A DNA stretch of 64,000 bases. Source: Neobacillus sp. DY30. Lineage in GTDB: Bacteria; Bacillota; Bacilli; Bacillales; Cytobacillaceae. Location of the stretch: positions 4,656,001 to 4,720,000 of the forward strand of contig NZ_CP126093.1 of NCBI RefSeq assembly GCF_030123065.1. Direction: 5' to 3'. A program made the position numbers and the translations under genes. This document shows positions 57,582-64,000 of this stretch, piece by piece. The notes under the pieces were generated by a model. The model saw only the letters and a program-made list of their open reading frames with translations, was not told the origin of the DNA and searched no databases. Position 1 is the first letter of the stretch; every line of letters starts with the position of its first letter.

Positions 57582-58913
57582 TCATAGTGAAATGGTATTG
57601 TTTTTTAAAAATTCACTTAAATATAGCTTAACCTCAGAGATGAAATATAGCGATCCTGTAATGATTAGTACTGAATCCTGCTCTTGATTTTGGATGGATT
57701 TGGCAAGATAAGCTTGCCAATTTTCGCTGATACTTTTATGTTTCGAATTACTTAATGAAAACAAATCCATTGCTTCTGCTGCTCGTGGAAAATCAAACGA
57801 TACAAATGTGATTTCATCTGCAACTTGATCCAATTGAGATATCATTTTATCTAACTTTTTATCCTTTAATGCAGCAAATATAATGTGGATATTATAGTTA
57901 GAATAACGATTTGAAAGTTCATGTGTCAGGGCCGAAATCCCCTCATCATTATGAGCGCCGTCGACGACAACTAGTGGACTTTTCGACAGGATTTCAAACC
58001 TGCCTGGCCAATATGCTTTCTTCAATCCTGTTTTTATTGCATTTTCAGAGATTGAAAATTCTTCGTGCTGATTGATATATTGTGATGCCATTACAGATAA
58101 TGCCGCATTTTCTGTTTGATGCTGGCCAATCATATTGATTTCTAATTGTTCAAATACAAAATTAGCACTACTTAAAGTAAACATTTCACCAGTTTCTCGT
58201 GAACGATGTGCAGTAATTGAAAAATCTTGATTTAGGATAAAAATTGGAGCATGCTTGTTAGCAGCCTGTTCTTTTATTATCTTTAGGGCATTCTGATTCT
58301 TCACAGCAGTGAAAATAGGAATTTGTTCCTTTATAATGCCCGCTTTTTCAAATGCAATATCCTCATACGTATGTCCTAGAATATTCGTGTGATCCAGCCC
58401 GATGTTTGTTATCACAGAAGCTATTGGCTGAATAACATTAGTGGAATCAAATCTTCCGCCTAAGCCGACTTCATAAAGAACAATATCCACCTGATTTATG
58501 TTGGCAAAATAATAGAAAGACATTGCTGTGATGACTTCAAACTCGGTCGGTCCGCCAAGCTCTGTTTCTTCTAATTCGTCTGCAAGCGGAACAATAACAT
58601 TGGTCAATTCTAGTATTTCTTTGTCACTAATTGGCTTGCCATTAACGGAAATTCGTTCATTAAATTGTTCGATATATGGTGAGGTAAAGGTACCAACCGA
58701 ATACCCAGCTGCTTCGAGGATCGAACGCAAGAAGGTTACCGTCGAACCTTTTCCATTTGTACCGCCTATATGGACGGTTTTCATTTTCAATTCGGGGGAC
58801 CCGAGTTTCTCCATCATCCATTCCATTCTGGCAAGTCCTGGTTTAATGCCGAGTCTTAATCTTCCATGAATCCATTCAAGGGCTTCGTTATAGGTTGTAA
58901 ACATTTCTGGCAC
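57582..58913 (-). CDS. folC: Folylpolyglutamate/dihydrofolate synthase
   Basis: FolC adds glutamate to (dihydro)folates. The 443-residue Mur-ligase-fold enzyme has the P-loop GGTNGKGST (residues 47-55), FTSPYIEQFNERI, the LYEVGLGGRFDSTN segment and VVDGAHNDEG. Length is normal. It is 65 bases after valS, past a terminator that may let part of the transcription through, as in the B. subtilis valS-folC pair. Confidence 0.95.
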   Translation of the reverse strand: MPEMFTTYNEALEWIHGRLRLGIKPGLARMEWMMEKLGSPELKMKTVHIGGTNGKGSTVTFLRSILEAAGYSVGTFTSPYIEQFNERISVNGKPISDKEILELTNVIVPLADELEETELGGPTEFEVITAMSFYYFANINQVDIVLYEVGLGGRFDSTNVIQPIASVITNIGLDHTNILGHTYEDIAFEKAGIIKEQIPIFTAVKNQNALKIIKEQAANKHAPIFILNQDFSITAHRSRETGEMFTLSSANFVFEQLEINMIGQHQTENAALSVMASQYINQHEEFSISENAIKTGLKKAYWPGRFEILSKSPLVVVDGAHNDEGISALTHELSNRYSNYNIHIIFAALKDKKLDKMISQLDQVADEITFVSFDFPRAAEAMDLFSLSNSKHKSISENWQAYLAKSIQNQEQDSVLIITGSLYFISEVKLYLSEFLKNNTISL

Positions 58914-58938
58914 CCCAACTTTATGTTTTCTAAAAGAA

Positions 58939-58964
58939 GACGAATCCTTAATAAAGGACTCGTC
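58939..58964 (-). terminator. valS-folC intergenic hairpin
   Basis: An 11-bp stem with one mismatch (58939-58949 with 58954-58964) and 4-base loop. On the minus strand TTCTTTT follows. It probably attenuates between valS and folC. Confidence 0.65.
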
Positions 58965-58978
58965 TCATTTTCTTCTTA

Positions 58979-61624
58979 TTATAAACCTTTTAGCTCATTT
59001 AAACGAGCCTCGACTAACGCTCTTTTTTCACGATAGTCTTTTTCTTTTGCCCGTTCTTCAGCAACAACACTTTCAGGCGCCTTTTTCATAAAGCCTTCAT
59101 TGTTTAGTTTCTTTTCCACTCTTTCTACTTCTTTTGACAATTTATCGTATTCTTTAGTTAGCCGGGCAATTTCTTCTTCAATGTTAATCAATCCTTCTAA
59201 TGGAAGAATGATTTCCAATCCGGTAATGACTGCCGTCATCGCCTTTTCCGGTGTTTCAAGGTCTGTACCCATTTGTAATTCTTCTGGGTTACAGAATTTT
59301 TCGATATAGCTGCGGTTCTTTTCAAGTGCCTTTAATACCGCGTCATCTTTCGCCTTAACAAGCATTTTTATTTTCTTGCTCATCGGCGTGTTCACTTCAG
59401 CACGGATATTTCGAACGGAACGAATCATTTCCATTAACATCTTCATTTCTTGGGCTGCTTGTTCATCACTATATGCTGGATTTACCTCCGGCCATTTTGC
59501 GGTCGTGATTGATTCTCCGCTATGTGGAAGGTTCTGCCAGATTTCCTCGGTAATGAATGGCATAAATGGATGTAACAAACGCATTGTCTGATCAAGAACA
59601 TATGCAAGAATGGAACGAGTAGTTTTCTTTGCAGCTTCATCCTCACTATACAATGGAAGCTTTGCCATCTCAATATACCAATCACAGAAATCATCCCAGA
59701 TAAAGTTGTATAGTGCACGGCCTGCTTCTCCGAATTCATAGCGCTCAGAAAGCTTTGTAACTGTTTCAATAGTTTCATTTAGCTGAGTAAGAATCCATTT
59801 ATCAGCAACTGATTTTTCTCCACTAAAATCAATTTCTTCATAGGTCATGCCATCCATGTTCATTAAGGCAAAACGAGAAGCATTCCAAATTTTATTCGCG
59901 AAGTTCCAAGTGGACTCAACTTTTTCAAAGCTAAAGCGTAAATCCTGACCTGGCGAGCTTCCTGTTGATAGGAAATATCTAAGTGCATCGGCACCGTATT
60001 TATCGATAACATCCATTGGATCGACACCGTTACCAAGGGATTTACTCATTTTACGACCTTGTTCATCGCGAACTAAGCCATGGATGAGAACATCTTTAAA
60101 TGGTCGTTCGCCTGTAAACTCAAGGCTTTGGAAAATCATCCGGGATACCCAGAAGAAAATGATATCATAACCCGTTACAAGTACATCAGTTGGGAAGAAA
60201 CGCTTGAAGTCTTCTGCCTCTACATTTGGCCAGCCCATTGTGGAAAACGGCCATAGTGCAGAACTGAACCATGTATCCAATACGTCTTTATCCTGCTCCC
60301 AATTTTCACTATCGGCAGGGGCTTCGTGACCAACAAATACTTCACCTGTTTCCTTATGGTACCAAGCAGGAATTCGGTGACCCCACCAAAGCTGCCTAGA
60401 AATACACCAGTCGCGAATATTTTCCATCCAGTGCAGATAGGTTTTTTCAAAGCGGTCTGGAACAAAGTTAACTTTGTTTTCTTTACTTTGAAGTGCGATT
60501 GCCTCATCCGCAAGTGGCTGCATTTTAACAAACCATTGTGTTGACAGGTAAGGTTCAACTACTGCTCCGCTGCGCTCCGAATGACCAACGGAGTGCAAAT
60601 GCTCTTCAATTTTGAAAAGAACGCCTTGTTCTTGAAGGTCTTTAACAATTTGCTTACGGCATTCAAAACGGTCCATACCTTTATACTTTCCAGCTCTGTC
60701 ATTCATGGTGCCGTCTTCGTTCATAACAAGAACACGCTCAAGATTATGACGGTTGCCGATTTCAAAATCGTTCGGGTCATGTGCTGGAGTAATTTTAACA
60801 GCTCCGGAACCGAATTCCATATCAACATAATCATCGCCAACAATCTGAATTTCACGGCCAACAATAGGAAGAATAACGGTTTTACCGATTAGGTGCTTGT
60901 AGCGCTCATCTTCAGGATGAACGGCAACTGCTGTATCACCTAACATTGTTTCTGGGCGAGTGGTTGCCACTTCGATATGTCCTGAACCATCTGCTAATGG
61001 ATATTTCATATGATAGAATGCACCTTGTACATCCTTGTAAATAACTTCAATATCGGATAAAGCGGTTTTTGTTGAAGGGTCCCAGTTTATAATGTATTCG
61101 CCGCGGTAAATAAGGCCTTTATTATATAAAGTTACAAATACTTCTCGTACTGCTGCCGATAATCCTTCATCAAGTGTAAAACGTTCACGGCTGTAATCTA
61201 ATCCTAAACCAAGTTTTGCCCATTGCTGGCGGATATGGGAGGCGTATTCTTCCTTCCATTTCCATGTTTCCTCAACGAACTTTTCCCGTCCTAAATCATA
61301 ACGGCTTTTGCCTTCACTGCGAAGTTTTTCTTCAACTTTTGCCTGCGTTGCGATACCAGCGTGGTCCATGCCTGGAAGCCAGAGAACATCATAGCCCTGC
61401 ATCCGCTTCATCCGCGTAACGATATCTTGCAATGTTGTATCCCAAGCATGCCCTAAGTGCAGCTTTCCAGTAACGTTGGGCGGCGGGATTACAATCGTAT
61501 AAGGCTGCTTGCCCTCATCATTCTGTGCTTCAAAAAACTTTCCTTTCAGCCACCACTCATAGCGGCCTTGCTCAATCGACTGTGGATCATACTTCGTCGG
61601 CATCGTAATTTCCTTTGTTTCCAT
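58979..61624 (-). CDS. valS: Valyl-tRNA synthetase
   Basis: ValRS charges tRNA-Val and edits misactivated threonine. The 881-residue class Ia synthetase has the HIGH motif as HLGH (PPPNVTGKLHLGHAW), the CP1 editing domain (TTRPETMLGDTAVAVHP), KMSKS (GRKMSKSLGN), the anticodon-binding domain and a C-terminal coiled-coil arm. AAGGAG is 8 bases before ATG 61624. Expression is controlled by the T-box leader upstream. Confidence 0.98.
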   Translation of the reverse strand: METKEITMPTKYDPQSIEQGRYEWWLKGKFFEAQNDEGKQPYTIVIPPPNVTGKLHLGHAWDTTLQDIVTRMKRMQGYDVLWLPGMDHAGIATQAKVEEKLRSEGKSRYDLGREKFVEETWKWKEEYASHIRQQWAKLGLGLDYSRERFTLDEGLSAAVREVFVTLYNKGLIYRGEYIINWDPSTKTALSDIEVIYKDVQGAFYHMKYPLADGSGHIEVATTRPETMLGDTAVAVHPEDERYKHLIGKTVILPIVGREIQIVGDDYVDMEFGSGAVKITPAHDPNDFEIGNRHNLERVLVMNEDGTMNDRAGKYKGMDRFECRKQIVKDLQEQGVLFKIEEHLHSVGHSERSGAVVEPYLSTQWFVKMQPLADEAIALQSKENKVNFVPDRFEKTYLHWMENIRDWCISRQLWWGHRIPAWYHKETGEVFVGHEAPADSENWEQDKDVLDTWFSSALWPFSTMGWPNVEAEDFKRFFPTDVLVTGYDIIFFWVSRMIFQSLEFTGERPFKDVLIHGLVRDEQGRKMSKSLGNGVDPMDVIDKYGADALRYFLSTGSSPGQDLRFSFEKVESTWNFANKIWNASRFALMNMDGMTYEEIDFSGEKSVADKWILTQLNETIETVTKLSERYEFGEAGRALYNFIWDDFCDWYIEMAKLPLYSEDEAAKKTTRSILAYVLDQTMRLLHPFMPFITEEIWQNLPHSGESITTAKWPEVNPAYSDEQAAQEMKMLMEMIRSVRNIRAEVNTPMSKKIKMLVKAKDDAVLKALEKNRSYIEKFCNPEELQMGTDLETPEKAMTAVITGLEIILPLEGLINIEEEIARLTKEYDKLSKEVERVEKKLNNEGFMKKAPESVVAEERAKEKDYREKRALVEARLNELKGL

Positions 61625-61664
61625 TTGACCATCTCCTTTTTACTTTTTCTGTCTTTTAGTGAAA

Positions 61665-61950
61665 ACTAAACAAACAAAAAACCCCATTCGTCATAAAAGG
61701 ACGAATGGAGTTTGCTTCGCGGTACCACCTTTTTTCCAATCATAAAAAAACTAATTGGCACTTAAATGGATAACGGATTTGATCCGTCTTCAACTAGTGG
61801 GATACATGTATCCGTTCGCTGAAGAAGCTCAAGGGCGACCTTCCGAGTGTCTGCTTAGGAATCCTTTCAGCTAATGGTTCCCTCTCTTTAAGCAGGTTAA
61901 CGTCGTACTCTTCCCTGTCTATGCTTTTACTTTTTAATTGATATAGTTAT
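61665..61950 (-). ncRNA. T-box leader of valS (tRNA-Val sensing riboswitch)
   Basis: The minus strand carries the T-box core AGGTGGTACCGCG (61730-61718), the competing terminator with a 9-bp stem (61708-61700 / 61692-61684) and a T-run, and an upstream Stem I region with AGAGAGGGAA and a CTGAAAGGAT-like motif. A GTC triplet at 61839-61837, on the 3' side of Stem I, is the candidate Val specifier. Uncharged tRNA-Val would stabilise the antiterminator and turn valS on. Confidence 0.92.
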
Positions 61951-61978
61951 ACTACCCAAAAAGTTATCTTGACGTCAA
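61949..61978 (-). promoter_or_regulatory. Promoter of the valS T-box transcript
   Basis: TTGACG (61978-61973) is followed at 18 bases by TAGTAT (61954-61949) on the minus strand, directly upstream of the T-box. Confidence 0.55.
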
Positions 61979-62100
61979 TAATGATAACCAATTTTTTTAT
62001 ATTATATACGATTTTGTAAAAAACGTTAAGGAAATAGGAGAATTCACTATCAAGGAAGAATATACATAAAAGAAATGCCATTTTAGAGGGGAAGGAAGAT

Positions 62101-62298
62101 ATGAAACGGAGGAAATTTATCACCAAATACTCCTATACTCCTTGGTATCGAACCTGCAGGAGAGTATGTGAGCAGTTGATTTTGCCGTTTACGATTTTTC
62201 AATTAGTCCGAACACTTTTTATTCCCACTGTGTTCGATGTACTTTTGTTAGCCATATTTATTGCCATTGCTGTATCAATCTATTTTGAAATTGTTTAA
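62101..62298 (+). CDS. Small membrane protein between valS and ysxE
   Basis: A 65-residue protein: basic N-terminus with Trp/Tyr/Arg-rich segment (KYSYTPWYRTCRRVCEQL), then one or two hydrophobic helices (residues 28-65). GAGGGGAAGGAAG precedes ATG 62101. A similar small ORF occurs at this spot in other Bacilli (YszA may be the B. subtilis equivalent, from memory). Function unknown. It ends in a bidirectional terminator. Confidence 0.65.
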   Translation: MKRRKFITKYSYTPWYRTCRRVCEQLILPFTIFQLVRTLFIPTVFDVLLLAIFIAIAVSIYFEIV

Positions 62299-62342
62299 GA
62301 GCCCAAAAAGCAAAGTTATTGCTGTTGGGCTCCTTCTTTTGC
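62299..62342. terminator. Bidirectional terminator at the ysxE 3' end
   Basis: GAGCCCAA (62299-62306) pairs with TTGGGCTC (62335-62342), with GCAA/TTGC pairing inside. The ysxE stop codon lies within the structure. Confidence 0.7.
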
Positions 62343-63359
62343 CTGCTTTTCTTGTTCCTCGAGTTCAGTCATCCTCATTACAACATACTCTGAATTCTTT
62401 AGGTGCCAGTATTTGCGTTGCAGCATTCGGACAAATTTCAGCTCATTTTTTGGCTGTTCTTTTTTATAATACCGTTCGACTACCTGGATGATCGGGATCG
62501 GATAAGCTAAATAACTAAAGAATAGTAGTTTTTCATCCACTTTGAATGGGAAAAATTTATAGTAATGGTAAATCCAATCCACCGCTTCATCATTTCGTGT
62601 TGGCTGGGTATTAAAGGAACGGGATAAGTATGGCAATAAATCATGAATCGGTGAGCCATAATGGGTATTTTCAAAGTTAATAAAATAACCGTACCCTCTG
62701 TCGTCATAAAGAAAATGCTCGGATGAGATTTTTCCATGTGCAATGACCATTCGTGCTTTTTCTGCTTCCTTTGTTTTTTCATACCATTCTTCGAATTTAG
62801 TTTTCGAAAAGCGAAGTGCCTGAGTGATTTCGTTATAGTATAAGCAAAATACCAATTCAAATGGTGACATATACGTCTTTTTTTCACATTCATCGATAAA
62901 TCCATCCAGAAACTCCTGATTCTTATCGAGCACCTCAATCGTTTTTTCGTAATGCTCTGTCCGCTCCTCTTTATTCACACTGATTTCTTTAGCAGTAATC
63001 GTGTGAAGCCTTGCCAATTCACGAAAAAGCTGCTGGTGTTTCTGTGTACGATCTTCCTTTATTTCATTCGACATCCATGGCATTAAGTAGTATAAGGCTT
63101 TATCATGGAGAACTGCATATCTCCCGTCCATGGTTGGATAAATAGGGACAATTCGATTGTAGCCCTTTTGGTAAAGAAGATGGACATGACGAATAAAATC
63201 GGTTCCAGTTGCCGGGTCAATTTTCTTTAATGCAAATGTCCCTTTATTGGAATAGATTTTCTTAATATTGCCGTGTTCCTCAACATAATTAGGCTGTACT
63301 TGGTAGTTATTTAAAATTGGTATCAAGGAATCTACCTGATTTGTGTCCCGCATCGACAT
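62316..63359 (-). CDS. ysxE: YsxE, CotS-family kinase-fold spore coat protein
   Basis: A 347-residue member of the CotS/YsxE aminoglycoside-phosphotransferase-like family, associated with spore coat in B. subtilis. The fold is recognisable (GTFALKKID with the N-lobe Lys; VIAHGKISSEHFL), but the catalytic loop HGDxxxxN reads HGK....H (Lys210 and His215 in place of Asp and Asn), and the metal-binding DFD is NFE (228-230). It should therefore be a pseudokinase. It lies directly downstream of spoVID, the coat morphogenetic gene. Confidence 0.88.
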   Translation of the reverse strand: MSMRDTNQVDSLIPILNNYQVQPNYVEEHGNIKKIYSNKGTFALKKIDPATGTDFIRHVHLLYQKGYNRIVPIYPTMDGRYAVLHDKALYYLMPWMSNEIKEDRTQKHQQLFRELARLHTITAKEISVNKEERTEHYEKTIEVLDKNQEFLDGFIDECEKKTYMSPFELVFCLYYNEITQALRFSKTKFEEWYEKTKEAEKARMVIAHGKISSEHFLYDDRGYGYFINFENTHYGSPIHDLLPYLSRSFNTQPTRNDEAVDWIYHYYKFFPFKVDEKLLFFSYLAYPIPIIQVVERYYKKEQPKNELKFVRMLQRKYWHLKNSEYVVMRMTELEEQEKQAKEGAQQQ

Positions 63360-63398
63360 TCATCTGCCTTTCAGCCATAGCAAACTGCTTAAAAAGAT

Positions 63399-63423
63399 GT
63401 GAGCAGGTTATAAACCCGCTCAC
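63399..63423 (-). terminator. spoVID terminator
   Basis: GTGAGCAGGTT (63399-63409) pairs with AA.CCCGCTCAC (to 63423), with one internal wobble. On the minus strand ATCTTTTT follows. Confidence 0.7.
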
Positions 63424-63438
63424 CCTGTGTTAGGTTGA

Positions 63439-64000
63439 CTATTTTTTTGCTAATGCAGCAGGAACATATAATACTTGACCCTCAAAGACATCTTGATTGA
63501 GCTCAAGATTATTGTAACGCAGCAAATTTGGGACCGATACATGATAACGATCGGCAATACCATCCAGCGTATCGCCCTTTTGAACAATGCAAACTTTTAA
63601 TCTAGCTTGATCAGAGCTGTCTTCCTTGCGGGCAAAGAACTCCGTTAATGTCATTGTTTTCTTCTTCCCAGCCTTCTTTTTGGCTTGCTTTGGCGGCGCT
63701 TCTGGTGAAGACGAACTTTCCTCTAGGACTGGTTCTTTTGCTTCCACAGGCTCTTTAACCTCTTGTTCTGCAATTGGCTGGGCTGGAGCTTCCTCCACGA
63801 TTTCTTCTATCTTTTGGATCTGCTCATTTGCTTCACTTCTTGCATGTTCATAAACAATAGGCTGCTCGGGCAGTTTAGGCTCTTCCTCTTCTTCAGGCTC
63901 TTCATACGTAAAGGTTGGAAACTTCGGAAAAGCTTCAATCTTTTCTTCTTCTGGCTGTTTCCTCGCTTCCGCTTCAAATAAGAACGTATCCTCAAATTGA
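63439..64000 (-). CDS. spoVID: SpoVID, spore coat encasement protein (C-terminal part)
   Basis: The frame is open to the window edge, so only the last about 187 residues are seen. An acidic Glu/Pro-rich region (EEPEEEEEPKLPEQP) and a Lys-rich stretch lead to a C-terminal LysM (KVCIVQKGDTLDGIADRYHVSVPNLLRYNN), the arrangement of SpoVID. SpoVID binds SafA and SpoIVA and drives coat encasement. Position upstream of ysxE is diagnostic. The N-terminal domain lies beyond position 64000. Confidence 0.9.
   Translation of the reverse strand, partial: QFEDTFLFEAEARKQPEEEKIEAFPKFPTFTYEEPEEEEEPKLPEQPIVYEHARSEANEQIQKIEEIVEEAPAQPIAEQEVKEPVEAKEPVLEESSSSPEAPPKQAKKKAGKKKTMTLTEFFARKEDSSDQARLKVCIVQKGDTLDGIADRYHVSVPNLLRYNNLELNQDVFEGQVLYVPAALAKK

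Noticed and set aside
1..64000. Prophage, transposase, tRNA or rRNA genes
   Set aside because: None of the proteins resembles phage or transposase families, and I recognised no tRNA or rRNA sequence; short tRNAs could only be excluded firmly with a dedicated search.

Overview
The window is a contiguous stretch of chromosome from an endospore-forming member of the Bacillaceae. The evidence is low-GC DNA, strong AGGAGG-type ribosome binding sites, frequent TTG/GTG starts and a dozen sporulation genes. Gene order follows the spoVB-yajC-tgt-queA-ruvBA-bofC-safA-nadABC-nifS-niaR-pheAB-obg-spo0B-rpmA-rplU-spoIVF-min-mre-radC-maf-spoIIB-folC-valS-ysxE-spoVID backbone of Bacillus subtilis. A Neobacillus/Mesobacillus-like organism is my inference, not something I could test. 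Almost everything is on the minus strand. The plus-strand exceptions are spoVB, a yrzE-like gene, nifS-niaR, a four-gene accessory block at 31.3-35.3 kb and a small ORF at 62.1 kb.

Region by region. 0-7.5 kb: comN, spoVB, a DUF421 membrane protein, yrzE, then the ruvA-ruvB-queA-tgt-yajC operon (Holliday junction migration, queuosine tRNA modification, Sec accessory subunit). 7.6-11.6 kb: a YhcYZ-like two-component system with a cysteine-bearing GAF domain, and an SDR / divergent QueA paralogue / VOC-protein operon of unknown purpose. 11.7-12.0 kb: an array of tandem hairpins. 12.0-17.1 kb: bofC, a coxA-like lipoprotein, a CotS-type kinase-fold protein and a very large repeat-rich safA. 17.2-22.6 kb: the NAD biosynthesis block nadB-nadC-nadA facing nifS-niaR, with a Bacillaceae-type dispersed repeat between them. 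22.7-23.1 kb: a second hairpin array with an exact 51-bp period. 23.2-31.0 kb: pheA, pheB, obg, spo0B, rpmA-prp-rplU behind an L21 leader, rng, spoIVFB-spoIVFA.

31.3-35.3 kb is an accessory island inserted between spoIVFA and minD. It holds a secreted beta-propeller protein, a tandemly duplicated spermidine-synthase-like protein whose first half has lost its active-site acids, speD, and a stand-alone jelly-roll protein. 35.4-42.2 kb returns to backbone: minD-minC, mreD-mreC-mreB, radC, maf, spoIIB. 42.3-55.6 kb holds a full Gram-positive type IV pilus locus where B. subtilis keeps only comC. It carries two pilins, pilMNO, prepilin peptidase, pilC, retraction ATPase pilT, pilB with an N-terminal MshEN-type domain, two accessory proteins and three minor pseudopilins. 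It is followed at 55.8-57.5 kb by a membrane diguanylate cyclase. 57.6-64.0 kb: folC, valS under a T-box leader, a small membrane protein, ysxE (kinase fold without catalytic residues) and the C-terminal part of spoVID, cut by the window edge.

Themes that tie genes together are: sporulation sigma-K checkpoint control (bofC, spoIVFA, spoIVFB); coat assembly (safA, spoVID, ysxE, CotS-like); NAD synthesis with its own repressor and cysteine desulfurase; and a likely c-di-GMP link between the diguanylate cyclase and PilB. No rRNA, tRNA, CRISPR, prophage or transposase was seen.
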